From Bacillus sp. V3B (GTDB taxonomy: Bacteria > Bacillota > Bacilli > Bacillales > Cytobacillaceae): a stretch of 57,308 nt of DNA. The position numbers and the translations under genes are program-made. This document shows, piece after piece, positions 1-8,309 of the stretch (position 1 is the first letter of the stretch; each line of letters opens with the position of its first letter). The notes under the pieces are model-generated. The model ran no database searches. It saw only the letters and a program-made list of their open reading frames with translations, and was not told the DNA's origin. Location: assembly GCF_024494465.1 (NCBI RefSeq), contig NZ_JAETXM010000022.1:1-57308 (forward strand), in the 5' to 3' direction.

Positions 1-6
1 TATTAT

Positions 7-27
7 TCCGCAGTAGCTCATTGGTAG
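7..27 (+). pseudogene. 5-prime fragment of tRNA-Asn
   Basis: These 21 bases repeat the acceptor strand and D-arm of the intact tRNA-Asn at 136-210 with one mismatch. The copy stops after the D-loop GGTAG, and no anticodon arm, T-arm or 3-prime acceptor strand follows. About 108 unrelated-looking bases separate it from the intact gene. It is a truncated tRNA duplicate and should not yield a functional tRNA. Confidence 0.75.
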
Positions 28-135
28 GGAAAGGCAGCGTCCTGAAGAGGATGCGTTGTGCAACAAAAGACAAAGGCTTTTGAAGCATAAGATCATTACC
101 TATATACCTATATTTAAGAAGATATAATTTTCTAT

Positions 136-210
136 TCCGCAGTAGCTCAGTGGTAGAGCTATCGGCTGTTAACCGATCGGTCGTAGGTTCGAGTCCTACC
201 TGCGGAGCCA
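136..210 (+). tRNA. tRNA-Asn (anticodon GTT)
   Basis: Acceptor strands TCCGCAG and CTGCGGA pair. The anticodon stem ATCGG/CCGAT encloses a loop with GTT at 168-170. The T-loop GTTCGAG is present and CCA is encoded. First intact gene of the tRNA cluster. Confidence 0.95.
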
Positions 211-250
211 TCTTATCATAAGCCTATATTATATAGTGATATGAGCTAGT

Positions 251-323
251 GCTTCCATAGCTCAGTAGGTAGAGCACTTCCATGGTAAGGAAGAGGTCAT
301 CGGTTCGAATCCGATTGGGAGCT
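251..323 (+). tRNA. tRNA-Thr (anticodon GGT)
   Basis: Acceptor strands GCTTCCA and TGGGAGC pair (one G-T). The anticodon stem CTTCC/GGAAG encloses GGT at 284-286, and a T-loop TTCGAAT is present. The 3-prime CCA is not encoded and must be added after transcription, as for several Bacillus tRNAs. Confidence 0.92.
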
Positions 324-347
324 TTGTAATTGATAAATCATTCATTT

Positions 348-422
348 GGCCCGTTGGTCAAGCGGTTAAGACACCGCCCTTTCACGGCGGTAACACGGGT
401 TCGAATCCCGTACGGGTCACCA
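348..422 (+). tRNA. tRNA-Glu (anticodon TTC)
   Basis: Acceptor GGCCCGT pairs with ACGGGTC. The anticodon stem CCGCC/GGCGG encloses TTC at 381-383. CCA is encoded at the 3-prime end. Confidence 0.95.
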
Positions 423-428
423 ACATAT

Positions 429-504
429 GGAGGATTAGCTCAGCTGGGAGAGCATCTGCCTTACAAGCAGAGGGTCGGCGGTTCGATCCCGTCATCCTCC
501 ACCA
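429..504 (+). tRNA. tRNA-Val (anticodon TAC)
   Basis: Acceptor GGAGGAT pairs with ATCCTCC. The anticodon stem TCTGC/GCAGA encloses TAC at 462-464. CCA is encoded. It starts six bases after the tRNA-Glu gene. Confidence 0.95.
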
Positions 505-516
505 TATTTATATTAA

Positions 517-592
<76 letters not shown>

Positions 593-599
593 TTCATAT

Positions 600-683
600 G
601 GAGGGGTAGCGAAGTGGCTAAACGCGACGGACTGTAAATCCGTTCCCTTGGGTTCGGCGGTTCGAATCCGCCCCCCTCCACCA
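600..683 (+). tRNA. tRNA-Tyr (anticodon GTA)
   Basis: Acceptor GGAGGGG pairs with CCCCTCC. The anticodon stem ACGGA/TCCGT encloses GTA at 634-636. The long variable arm expected of bacterial tRNA-Tyr is visible at about 643-656. CCA is encoded. Confidence 0.95.
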
Positions 684-700
684 TTCTTGAATAGATAATA

Positions 701-740
701 AAAAATAGGACAACATAATTAATGTCCTTTTTATTTTGTG
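701..740 (+). terminator. weak hairpin with T-rich tail after tRNA-Tyr
   Basis: The arms GGACA (708-712) and TGTCC (723-727) are followed by a T-rich run. It could partly terminate the first block of tRNAs or simply be a processing stem, because tRNA genes continue downstream. Confidence 0.45.
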
Positions 741-756
741 AAAATTATATAAGTAT

Positions 757-831
757 TGGGCTATAGCCAAGCGGTAAGGCAACGGATTTTGATTCCGTCA
801 TGCGAAGGTTCGAATCCTTCTAGCCCAGCCA
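757..831 (+). tRNA. tRNA-Gln (anticodon TTG)
   Basis: Acceptor TGGGCTA pairs with TAGCCCA. The anticodon stem ACGGA/TCCGT encloses TTG at 789-791. CCA is encoded. Confidence 0.95.
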
Positions 832-840
832 TTCTTATTT

Positions 841-864
841 GAGCCATTAGCTCAGTTGGTAGAG
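841..864 (+). pseudogene. 5-prime fragment of tRNA-Lys
   Basis: These 24 bases are identical to the first 24 bases of the intact tRNA-Lys at 972-1044 (acceptor strand plus D-arm). The match stops in the D-arm after GGTAGAG. The tail to 971 contains no anticodon arm or T-arm. Together with the tRNA-Asn fragment at 7-27 it forms a pair of truncated copies, each about 130 bases upstream of its full-length gene. Confidence 0.78.
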
Positions 865-971
865 GGTCGCAGCTTCTATGAAATTGCTTCCTTGAATAGC
901 GATCTGTGAGAAAAACGTAGGTTTTTTGAACACAGACCACTATCCTAGTTTAGGGCGAAACATAATATAAC

Positions 972-1044
972 GAGCCATTAGCTCAGTTGGTAGAGCATCT
1001 GACTTTTAATCAGAGGGTCGAAGGTTCGAATCCTTCATGGCTCA
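972..1044 (+). tRNA. tRNA-Lys (anticodon TTT)
   Basis: Acceptor GAGCCAT pairs with ATGGCTC. The anticodon stem TCTGA/TCAGA encloses TTT at 1005-1007. CCA is not encoded. Last gene of the cluster, followed by a strong terminator. Confidence 0.94.
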
Positions 1045-1051
1045 TAATCAG

Positions 1052-1086
1052 AAAACCTTAGGGGAAAAACTCCTAAGGTTTTTTAT
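1052..1086 (+). terminator. intrinsic terminator of the tRNA cluster
   Basis: A perfect 9-bp stem AACCTTAGG/CCTAAGGTT (1054-1062 with 1072-1080) is followed by a run of T. It closes the tRNA transcription unit. The 245 bases from here to rocF show no gene. Confidence 0.85.
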
Positions 1087-1331
1087 TGTCTATTAAAATG
1101 TGATACATGATGGATCTGTTCTCGACATTTTCTTTGTAGCCGTATTGCAATAGTGGAAACATTAATTCTTATATTGCTATGCTTATTTTTCCTATTTATT
1201 GTAAGCTATTCGTCCCCCACCTAAAATTCTAACAAATTTTTGCGGAAGGAAACTTCTTACCTAAGTGTCAAATAACGCAACTGATAAATAAAGTAATTAT
1301 AGATAGACATTGATACAGGGGGAGATCAACT

Positions 1332-2228
1332 GTGAGAAAACTTTCCATTATCGGGATGCCGATGGACCTTGGTCAGATGAGACGTGGTGTGGATATGGGA
1401 CCAAGTGCTATTCGTTATGCAGGTGTTTGTGGAGAATTAGCAGAACTATTTGATGAAATAGATGATTTAGGAGATATTTCAGTTGGTAGACCAGCCGTTG
1501 TTATTGATCCGAATACAAAAATAAGAAACTTAAAGCTAGTTATTGAAAAGAATGAGGAATTAGCAAAAACTGTGGCTAAAGCGATAGAGAATGGATCCTT
1601 CCCGTTAATTTTAGGAGGGGATCATAGTATTGCAATTGGAACTTTAGCAGGAGTAGCCAAATATTATCCGAATTTAGGTGTCATATGGTTTGATGCACAT
1701 GGTGATTTAAATACTGTGGAAACGTCCCCCTCAGGAAATATACATGGCATGCCATTAGCGGTCAGTATGGGCATTGGTCATAGATTATTAACAAATATAA
1801 TGGGGTATAGTCCGAAAGTTAAACTTGAGAATATTGTTATTATTGGGGCGAGAGCGTTAGATATTGGGGAGAAAAAATTAATTAAAGAAAAAGGAATAAA
1901 GGTTTATACCATGCATGAAATTGATCGAATGGGAATGACAAAAGTAATAGAAGAAACCATTGCTTATTTAAAAGAGAAAACCGATGGAGTTCATCTATCT
2001 TTCGATATGGATGGATTGGACCCAACTGATGCACCAGGAGTAGGAACACCTGTTAATGGCGGCATTAGTTATCGAGAGAGCCACCTAGCAATGGAGATGT
2101 TTGCAGAAGCGGATATAATTACATCTGCTGAATTTGTTGAAGTAAATCCAATTCTCGATGAAAAAAACAAAACAGCTTCTGCTGCAGTTGCTCTAATGGG
2201 TTCATTATTTGGGAAAAAACTATTATAA
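1332..2228 (+). CDS. rocF: arginase RocF
   Basis: Hydrolyses arginine to ornithine and urea, the first step of the arginase route of arginine catabolism in the cytoplasm. The 298 residues match the usual length of Bacillus arginases. The binuclear manganese site is complete: GGDHS at 95-99, DAHGD at 121-125 and DMDGLDP at 225-231. The GTG start at 1332 sits behind a GGGGGAG ribosome site. In several Bacillus species rocF also lies just upstream of cdaA, so the context is the usual one. A weak hairpin follows the gene. I see no clear RocR or AhrC box. Confidence 0.95.
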   Translation: MRKLSIIGMPMDLGQMRRGVDMGPSAIRYAGVCGELAELFDEIDDLGDISVGRPAVVIDPNTKIRNLKLVIEKNEELAKTVAKAIENGSFPLILGGDHSIAIGTLAGVAKYYPNLGVIWFDAHGDLNTVETSPSGNIHGMPLAVSMGIGHRLLTNIMGYSPKVKLENIVIIGARALDIGEKKLIKEKGIKVYTMHEIDRMGMTKVIEETIAYLKEKTDGVHLSFDMDGLDPTDAPGVGTPVNGGISYRESHLAMEMFAEADIITSAEFVEVNPILDEKNKTASAAVALMGSLFGKKLL

Positions 2229-2235
2229 TAGGTGA

Positions 2236-2277
2236 AAAGCGGTAACTTTTATCGACGGTTACTGCTTACTTTTACTT
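2236..2277 (+). terminator. probable terminator of rocF
   Basis: The arms AGCGGTAAC and GTTACTGCT (one G-T pair) begin a few bases after the rocF stop and are followed by a T-rich stretch. Confidence 0.6.
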
Positions 2278-2413
2278 ATTAATACATAATATCTTTTTCA
2301 GTATAATTCGACTTGAATCTTGGAACTTGAACTAATCCTTAGAATAGTGTCAGGTGATTAACATAATAATGACTTAAAACTGAATAGTAAAATCTAGAGA
2401 AATAAAAAAATAA

Positions 2414-2440
2414 TGAAACCTTTTCCGGTATCGATGCGTA
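2414..2440 (+). promoter_or_regulatory. SigW-type promoter of sigW-rsiW
   Basis: TGAAAC at 2414-2419 and CGTA at 2437-2440 are separated by 17 bases. This is the known ECF SigW recognition pattern, so sigW probably drives its own transcription as it does in B. subtilis. It lies 34 bases before the sigW start codon. Confidence 0.88.
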
Positions 2441-2474
2441 ATATCGAGTAGCCGCATAGAGCGGAGGTTATAAA

Positions 2475-3038
2475 ATGGAAATACTTATAAAAAAAAGGAT
2501 TAAACAAGTTTTAAAAGGTGACCAAAATGCATTCGGGGAAATCGTAGAAATTTATAAGGACAAAGTGTTTCAATTGGCTTATCGTATGCTCGGTAACAGA
2601 CATGAGGCTGAGGATATTGCCCAAGAAGCCTTCATACGTGCATATGTTAATATTCAAAGTTATAATATTAATTTAAAATTTTCAACTTGGCTTTATCGAA
2701 TTGCGACAAATCTTTGCATTGACCGAATTCGAAAAAAGAAACCAGATTATTATTTGGATGCAGAAGTAGCAGGGACAGAGGGATTAACCATGTATTCCCA
2801 AATTCCTTCTAAGACTTCATTACCCGAAGATGATGTAGAAAGCTTAGAGTTACAGGATACAATACAAAGGGAAATTTCGAAACTCCCAGAGAAATATCGA
2901 TCTGTGATTGTATTAAAATATATAGAAGAATTATCGCTTAATGAAATTAGTGAGATTTTAGATATGCCTCTAGGCACGGTAAAAACAAGAATTCATCGTG
3001 GAAGAGAAACACTGCGAAAACAATTACGACATGTGTGA
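2475..3038 (+). CDS. sigW: ECF sigma factor SigW
   Basis: Extracytoplasmic-function sigma factor that directs RNA polymerase to cell-envelope stress genes. The 187 residues contain region 2 (about 15-85, with the CIDRIRKKKP segment after the -10 recognition helix) and region 4 (about 130-185, helix-turn-helix around LSLNEISEILDMPLGTVKTR). The ATG start follows GCGGAGG. It is followed by rsiW, and an autoregulatory SigW-type promoter precedes it. The pair and its position before cdaA are the conserved Bacillus arrangement. Confidence 0.95.
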   Translation: MEILIKKRIKQVLKGDQNAFGEIVEIYKDKVFQLAYRMLGNRHEAEDIAQEAFIRAYVNIQSYNINLKFSTWLYRIATNLCIDRIRKKKPDYYLDAEVAGTEGLTMYSQIPSKTSLPEDDVESLELQDTIQREISKLPEKYRSVIVLKYIEELSLNEISEILDMPLGTVKTRIHRGRETLRKQLRHV

Positions 3039-3054
3039 TAAGAGGGTGATAACT

Positions 3055-3696
3055 TTGAAGTGTCCAGCAAAAATGGTAGTTTATATGCATGATTATTTAG
3101 ATGATGAGATCTCAGTTGAACATGAGAAAGTGTTAAGAGAACATATTCATAGCTGTTCTGAGTGTGAAATGCATTTTCATCAATTAAAGAAAACGATTGC
3201 CCTTGTTCAAAGTACATCACATATACAGGCTCCTACTGACTTTACAGCCAATATTATGGAAAAGTTACCAAAGGAAAATCGAAAAGTTGGTGTACAGCGT
3301 TGGTTTATGAAGCATCCGATTATGACGGCAGCAGCGCTATTTCTTGTGCTAATGGGTGGAAGTATAGTCTTAACTTGGAGTGAGGATCAACAATTCTCCG
3401 TTTCGAAACAACCAAATCTAATTGTACAAAATGATACTGTGATTGTTCCAGAAGGTAAAGTAGTAAAAGGGGATGTGACGGTGCGGAACGGAAACTTAAA
3501 AATTGAAGGAGAAGTCGATGGAAATGTCACTGTTATTAACGGTGAACAATATATGGCGTCAGCAGGAAAAGTAACTGGAGAGATTAAACAAATTAACGAG
3601 ATGTTTGATTGGCTATGGTACCATATCAAAAAAACAGGGGAAGATGTCTTCTACGTGTTTGATGATAAAAAAGAAGTAGGGGAAAATGAAAATTAG
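3055..3696 (+). CDS. rsiW: anti-sigma-W factor RsiW
   Basis: Single-pass membrane anti-sigma factor that sequesters SigW until regulated proteolysis releases it. I chose the TTG at 3055 as start: it follows AGAGGGTGAT, begins MKCPAKMV like known RsiW proteins, and leaves 16 bases after the sigW stop. An upstream ATG at 2998 would overlap sigW and lacks homology. The 213-residue product has the zinc anti-sigma motif H30-x3-C34-x2-C37, a membrane segment at about 88-108, and an extracellular part rich in short beta repeats (about 120-190). Confidence 0.9.
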   Translation: MKCPAKMVVYMHDYLDDEISVEHEKVLREHIHSCSECEMHFHQLKKTIALVQSTSHIQAPTDFTANIMEKLPKENRKVGVQRWFMKHPIMTAAALFLVLMGGSIVLTWSEDQQFSVSKQPNLIVQNDTVIVPEGKVVKGDVTVRNGNLKIEGEVDGNVTVINGEQYMASAGKVTGEIKQINEMFDWLWYHIKKTGEDVFYVFDDKKEVGENEN

Positions 3697-3738
3697 GGCT
3701 TATATTCGATTAATATCTTTCTGAAGATGATAAACGGG

Positions 3739-3768
3739 GAAAACCTCTGCTCTTGTAGAGGTTTTTTC
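3739..3768 (+). terminator. intrinsic terminator after rsiW
   Basis: The arms AACCTCT (3742-3748) and AGAGGTT (3757-3763) with an 8-base loop are followed by TTTTTT. It ends the sigW-rsiW unit. Confidence 0.85.
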
Positions 3769-3819
3769 TCGTCATGGAGAAAATTAATAGCTTTTTATCT
3801 AGAGTATATTTTAAATAAA

Positions 3820-3949
3820 AGCTATGGTAATGATGATTGTTGCTAAAGAACCTTTTGTATAAGCGGCTATGTGTGTTATGCAGCATGAATAACGTAATGG
3901 ATGCCCACACCAAAGACTATTAGAACATCAATAGGATTGTTTAATATAG
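3820..3949. repeat. imperfect palindromic repeat, copy 1 (MITE-like)
   Basis: About 130 bases that align over their length with 11600-11732 and, at the outer arms, with 46686-46766. Shared blocks are the left arm (TAATGATG, TTGTT, TAAA), the inner arm beginning CCTTT, the centre TGAATAAC plus TAATG, and ACCAAAG. The inner arms are inverted relative to each other, so the element can fold. No coding capacity is visible. It fills most of the rsiW-cdaA gap. Confidence 0.6.
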
Positions 3950-3981
3950 AGATAAACAAGAAGAAACGGATATTTAAAAAG

Positions 3982-3997
3982 GTAATCATTTGATTAC
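3982..3997. promoter_or_regulatory. inverted repeat upstream of the cdaA promoter
   Basis: GTAATCA-TT-TGATTAC is a perfect 7-bp inverted repeat 13 bases before the -35 element of cdaA. It could be an operator or a small hairpin. I do not recognise the binding protein. Confidence 0.35.
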
Positions 3998-4010
3998 TTA
4001 GTTTCCCAGA

Positions 4011-4038
4011 TTGGCATTTGTTTCTAATATGGTATAAT
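4011..4038 (+). promoter_or_regulatory. SigA-type promoter of the cdaA operon
   Basis: TTGGCA (4011-4016), a 16-base spacer and TATAAT (4033-4038). TG one base before the -10 gives an extended -10 element. It lies about 115 bases upstream of the cdaA start. Confidence 0.65.
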
Positions 4039-4152
4039 AATTAAGCTACATAATGGAATAATTGTATGAATCAAAAACTTACTTATATTAGTTGAATATG
4101 AACAAATCTTATGTACCAAACAAAGCTTATTAAAAAAGATGGAGGAAGTACT

Positions 4153-4980
4153 ATGTTGTTTACGGATCTCCCAGTGATGAAATATTTGGCTAATACAGTT
4201 GACGTTCTCCTCGTTTGGTACGTCATTTATAAAATCATTATGATTGTTAGAGGTACGAAAGCAGTTCAATTTTTAAAAGGAATTTTTGTTATTTTAATTG
4301 TTCGTCTCATTAGTCAAATCTTTCATTTTCAAACTCTTTTTTGGATTACAGATCAAATTATATCATGGGGATTTCTAGCCATTATTATTATTTTCCAGCC
4401 TGAGCTACGAAGGGCCCTTGAACAATTAGGGCGAGGGAAGTTCTTTTCAAGAAGTGGTGCTAGTGAGGAAGAAGTTCATGAAAAAGTGGTCGAGTCTATT
4501 ATTAAAGCTGTTGAATATATGGCCAAGAGAAGAATTGGGGCACTCATTTCTGTTGAAAGAGAAACGGGAATGGGAGATTATGTTGAAACAGGTATTGGGG
4601 TTGATTCGAAAATTTCATCTGAGCTGTTGATTAATATATTTATTCCAAATACACCTCTTCATGACGGTGCTGTCATTTTACAAAAAGATCGTGTTGCCGC
4701 TGCAGCCTGTTATTTACCATTATCAGAAAGTCCATTTATTTCTAAAGAATTAGGAACAAGACATCGTGCAGCAATTGGAATTAGTGAAGTAACAGATAGC
4801 ATTACAGTGGTTGTCTCAGAAGAAACGGGAGGCATTTCATTAACTAAAAATGGAAAACTTCACAGAGATTTGAACAAAGATACTTTTCGAGAGATGCTTA
4901 CAAATGAATTAATAGCATCAAAAGTGGTAAAACAAGCTTCTTCAACCCGTTGGAATTGGAGGGGGAAGAGAGATGGATAA
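4153..4980 (+). CDS. cdaA: diadenylate cyclase CdaA
   Basis: Membrane-bound enzyme that makes the essential second messenger c-di-AMP from two ATP. Three hydrophobic segments occupy about residues 10-80, followed by the DAC domain with the signature DGA (171-173) and RHR (203-205). I use the ATG at 4153, behind GGAGG, giving 275 residues as in B. subtilis. An in-frame ATG at 4111 has no ribosome site. The gene overlaps cdaR by 8 bases. The cdaA-cdaR-glmM linkage fits the known interplay of the three proteins, in which CdaR and GlmM modulate cyclase activity. Confidence 0.95.
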   Translation: MLFTDLPVMKYLANTVDVLLVWYVIYKIIMIVRGTKAVQFLKGIFVILIVRLISQIFHFQTLFWITDQIISWGFLAIIIIFQPELRRALEQLGRGKFFSRSGASEEEVHEKVVESIIKAVEYMAKRRIGALISVERETGMGDYVETGIGVDSKISSELLINIFIPNTPLHDGAVILQKDRVAAAACYLPLSESPFISKELGTRHRAAIGISEVTDSITVVVSEETGGISLTKNGKLHRDLNKDTFREMLTNELIASKVVKQASSTRWNWRGKRDG

Positions 4981-6250
4981 ATGGCTTGATCAATTTACTG
5001 ATAATCGTACATTCATGAAATTGGTTGCATTAGTGTTGGCGATATTATTATTTGGAACTGTATATGATGATAGCAAAGAAACGAATGATGTTAATGTTCC
5101 AGGCAGTAGAGAGTCAGAAACTCTATTAGATATACCGCTGAAAAGCTATTATGACACAGATAACCTTGTCATAACAGGTATGCCTGAGACGGTTGAAGTA
5201 GTGCTAGAAGGTCCGACAGCTAATTTGCGAGCAGCAAAAACTCAAAGGGATTTTGAAGTGTATGCCGATTTATCGAAAGTAGACGTTGGTAAACAGCGAG
5301 TCCAGCTGCAAATTAGGGATTTGTCTGATAGATTGAATGCAACAATCAACCCTGCCTATGTGGATATAGTCGTACAGGAAAAAGTAACAGAAGAGTACAC
5401 AGTTGACGTTGAATTTAATCATAAGATGGTTGCGGAAGGTTATACAGCCGATAACCCTGAAGTACAACCAGGTAAGGTAAAAATTACTGGTGGAAAAGAT
5501 GTTATGGATAAGATTACTTATGTAAAGGCAACGATTGAATTAGGCGAAAAGGTGAACAAAACAATCGATGATTATGCTATTGTTACAGTTTTGGACGACA
5601 ATTTAAATAAATTAAATGTAGTAGTTGAGCAGGAGACAGTCAAAGTGACAATCCCTATTAGAAAGATAAGCAAAACCGTACCAATCGAAATTATGAGGTC
5701 TGGTACATCGCCTACAGGCGTAACAATCGATTCAATCATATTAGATAAAAATGAAGCAACCATTAAAGGCAATGAAGATATTCTGGATACGACGGAAAAT
5801 GTGAGAGTAGAAGTGGATGTAAGTAAGATTAATGAAAATACAGAATTGACGCTTCCCGTAATCATGCCGAATGAGCTAAAAGAAGTAAACCCAGAAACGG
5901 TTAAAGCGATGGTTAAAGTTAGTGTGGAGATTGAAGAGACTGCAGTAACAGAAGAAGAGGAAACAACAAAAATATTTTCAGATATCCCGATTGAGTTAAG
6001 CGGGATACCTGAAAACTATCTTGTAACTTTTCAAGAACCTTCAAGTGGAACAATAAATTTAACGGTAACAGGAACAGAGGAAGTGCTTTCTATTATTAAA
6101 GAGACTGATTTCGAGTTAACCATAAATGCAGAGGGTTTAGAAGAAGGGGAGCATACAGTACAAATAAATGTAAATGCACCAGAGAATGTTAGCTGGACAA
6201 TGGATATTGATAAAGTAAATATTGATATAACAGAAAAAGAGCTTTCTTAA
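4973..6250 (+). CDS. cdaR: CdaA regulator CdaR (YbbR-domain protein)
   Basis: Regulator of CdaA anchored in the membrane by an N-terminal helix (about residues 15-30), with the remainder outside the cell. The 425 residues contain four successive YbbR-type beta-rich repeats, roughly 45-135, 140-225, 235-320 and 330-415. The ATG at 4973 lies inside the 3-prime end of cdaA, so translation is probably coupled. It is a little shorter than the B. subtilis protein but has the usual architecture. Confidence 0.92.
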   Translation: MDKWLDQFTDNRTFMKLVALVLAILLFGTVYDDSKETNDVNVPGSRESETLLDIPLKSYYDTDNLVITGMPETVEVVLEGPTANLRAAKTQRDFEVYADLSKVDVGKQRVQLQIRDLSDRLNATINPAYVDIVVQEKVTEEYTVDVEFNHKMVAEGYTADNPEVQPGKVKITGGKDVMDKITYVKATIELGEKVNKTIDDYAIVTVLDDNLNKLNVVVEQETVKVTIPIRKISKTVPIEIMRSGTSPTGVTIDSIILDKNEATIKGNEDILDTTENVRVEVDVSKINENTELTLPVIMPNELKEVNPETVKAMVKVSVEIEETAVTEEEETTKIFSDIPIELSGIPENYLVTFQEPSSGTINLTVTGTEEVLSIIKETDFELTINAEGLEEGEHTVQINVNAPENVSWTMDIDKVNIDITEKELS

Positions 6251-6389
6251 AAAAATACTCTTCATTATAGTAATCATTTAATAGAGAACTTTAAACGGAA
6301 GATATAGAGGGAGATTGAAAGAAGTAGTATGAAATAATCTTCCTCTACATCGGCATATTAGGAATAATCCTAGAAGGAGCGATTCATAA

Positions 6390-7742
6390 ATGGGTAAATA
6401 TTTCGGTACTGATGGAGTTAGAGGAGTGGCAAATAGTGAGTTAACGCCTGAACTAGCTTTCAAATTAGGCCGCTTTGGCGGTTATGTATTAACAAAAGAT
6501 CATGATCGACCAAAAGTGTTAATTGGGCGTGATACACGTATTTCAGGTCATATGCTTGAAGGGGCACTTGTTGCAGGTCTTCTCTCTATTGGCGCAGAAG
6601 TAATGCGTTTAGGAGTTATATCAACACCAGGGGTATCCTATTTAACAAAAGCAATAGGTGCACAAGCAGGCGTGATGATTTCTGCTTCACACAACCCAGT
6701 TGCTGACAATGGGATTAAATTCTTTGGTCCAGATGGGTTTAAATTATCAGATGACCAGGAACTGGAGATTGAGCAATTGTTAGATATGGAAGAAGATAAA
6801 CTACCAAGACCAGTTGGAATAGACTTAGGACAAGTAAATGATTATTTTGAAGGTGGTCAAAAGTATCTACACTATTTAAAACAAACAGTTGATGAAGATT
6901 TCTCAGATATCCATATTGCTTTAGATTGTGCACATGGAGCAACATCCACCCTTGCAACTTATTTGTTTGCTGACCTTGATGCAGATACTTCAACCATGGG
7001 AGCATCACCAAATGGCTTGAATATAAATGATGGTGTAGGATCTACACATCCAGAAAAATTAGCAAGCTTTTTAAAAGAAAAAGGAGCGGATATTGGACTT
7101 GCCTTTGATGGAGATGGTGATCGCCTGATTGCCATTGATGAAAATGGTGAAATCGTAGATGGCGATCAAATCATGTATATTTGTGCTAAGTATATGAAAG
7201 AGCAAGGTCAATTAAAGCATGGTACAGTTGTTTCTACTGTAATGAGTAACCTTGGGTTTTATAAGGCATTAGAAGCTCAAGGAATTGAAAGTATTCCAAC
7301 TGCTGTAGGTGATCGTTATGTTGTCGAAGAAATGAAGAAAAATGGCTATAATTTAGGTGGAGAACAGTCAGGACATATTATTTTTCTTGATTACAATACG
7401 ACAGGTGATGGTCTTCTAACAGGTGTACAGCTTGTTAATATTATGAAAGTGACGAAAAAATCATTATCCGAGCTTGCTTCTGAAATGAAAAAATTTCCGC
7501 AAAAACTTGTCAATATTCGTGTAACAGACAAGCACCATGTCACTGAAAACGAAAAAGTAAGTGCAGTGATCAAAGAAGTAGAGCAAGAAATGAATGGAAA
7601 TGGTCGTATTTTAGTACGTCCTTCAGGAACAGAGCCTCTTGTTCGTGTAATGGCTGAAGCATCGACAGAAGAACTTTGTGAATCTTACGTAAATCGTATT
7701 GCAGTAGTTGTTCAGACTGAAATGGGATTAAAAGAAGAATAA
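6390..7742 (+). CDS. glmM: phosphoglucosamine mutase GlmM
   Basis: Interconverts glucosamine-6-phosphate and glucosamine-1-phosphate on the way to UDP-GlcNAc for peptidoglycan and teichoic acid. The 450 residues show the phosphoserine loop SASHNP with Ser100, the magnesium loop DGDGDR at 240-245, and the sugar-binding GEQSGH and phosphate-binding [10 protein letters not shown] motifs. The start follows AGAAGGAG. It ends the cda operon and is followed by a long hairpin, after which the glmS ribozyme begins. Confidence 0.96.
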   Translation: MGKYFGTDGVRGVANSELTPELAFKLGRFGGYVLTKDHDRPKVLIGRDTRISGHMLEGALVAGLLSIGAEVMRLGVISTPGVSYLTKAIGAQAGVMISASHNPVADNGIKFFGPDGFKLSDDQELEIEQLLDMEEDKLPRPVGIDLGQVNDYFEGGQKYLHYLKQTVDEDFSDIHIALDCAHGATSTLATYLFADLDADTSTMGASPNGLNINDGVGSTHPEKLASFLKEKGADIGLAFDGDGDRLIAIDENGEIVDGDQIMYICAKYMKEQGQLKHGTVVSTVMSNLGFYKALEAQGIESIPTAVGDRYVVEEMKKNGYNLGGEQSGHIIFLDYNTTGDGLLTGVQLVNIMKVTKKSLSELASEMKKFPQKLVNIRVTDKHHVTENEKVSAVIKEVEQEMNGNGRILVRPSGTEPLVRVMAEASTEELCESYVNRIAVVVQTEMGLKEE

Positions 7743-7750
7743 CTTTAATG

Positions 7751-7796
7751 ATGCATAAGGGAACTTTAAGTTCCTTTATGCATATTTTATTTTAAG
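7751..7796 (+). terminator. hairpin after glmM
   Basis: Arms of 14 bp (ATGCATAAGGGAAC at 7751-7764, pairing with 7770-7783, one G-T) have a 5-base loop and a T-rich tail. Probably terminates the cdaA-glmM message, though partial read-through to glmS is possible because the T run is interrupted. Confidence 0.7.
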
Positions 7797-7952
7797 GGGG
7801 CCTTTGAAGGTTGGAAATAATCACTATTTATGCGATATTGACGAAGGTTTTAAACTATTGTATGATTGTTCTTGTTTCTGCAATCCATTAAAAACAGAAG
7901 CCTATTTTTTTATTTGCAAAGGAGGGAGAAACAGTTTACTACAACTTTTAAA

Positions 7953-8090
7953 AGCGCCTGAACTATACCCTGTATGGATGGGTCTAGTTGACGAGGAGGA
8001 GGTTTATCGAAATTTCGGCGGATGCCTCCCGGTTGAAAGCACAACCGAACAGCACTTCTTTAAATCGTTAAGGCAACTTAACGGACAAAG
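7953..8090 (+). ncRNA. glmS ribozyme riboswitch
   Basis: Self-cleaving RNA activated by glucosamine-6-phosphate that lowers glmS expression when the product is abundant. Conserved pieces are AGCGCC at the cleavage site (predicted between A7953 and G7954), GTTGACGAGGAGGAGG, the core TCGGCGGATGCCTCCCGG and the distal hairpin GTTAAG-gcaa-CTTAAC near 8067-8082. It lies about 220 bases upstream of glmS on the same strand, as in other bacilli. A 112-codon open frame across this region is a by-product of the RNA. Confidence 0.95.
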
Positions 8091-8309
8091 GGAAGGGCAT
8101 GCTAATGAGAAAGAAGATCTAAATAGATCTGAAAATCTATGAAAATATAAAAAATTATAGATATAAGGGGACAAGAGTGTCCCGGAATTTGTTCAAAGGA
8201 TGCCTTTCAAATGTGAATGCGACCGATCGCAAATTGATTTGAGAGCCATTTAACCAAATTGAACATTTTACAAAGACTTCTTGTTCCCCTATAGGGAGGA
8301 AGCAGAAAT

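Noticed and set aside
2998-3054. Upstream ATG extension of rsiW
   Set aside because: It overlaps sigW in another frame, lacks a ribosome site and adds residues absent from RsiW proteins; the TTG at 3055 fits.
4111-4152. Upstream ATG of cdaA
   Set aside because: No ribosome site; GGAGG precedes the ATG at 4153, which gives the usual length.
7804-8142. 112-codon open frame between glmM and glmS
   Set aside because: It coincides with the glmS ribozyme, whose conserved core explains the sequence; no ribosome site or protein family supports the frame.
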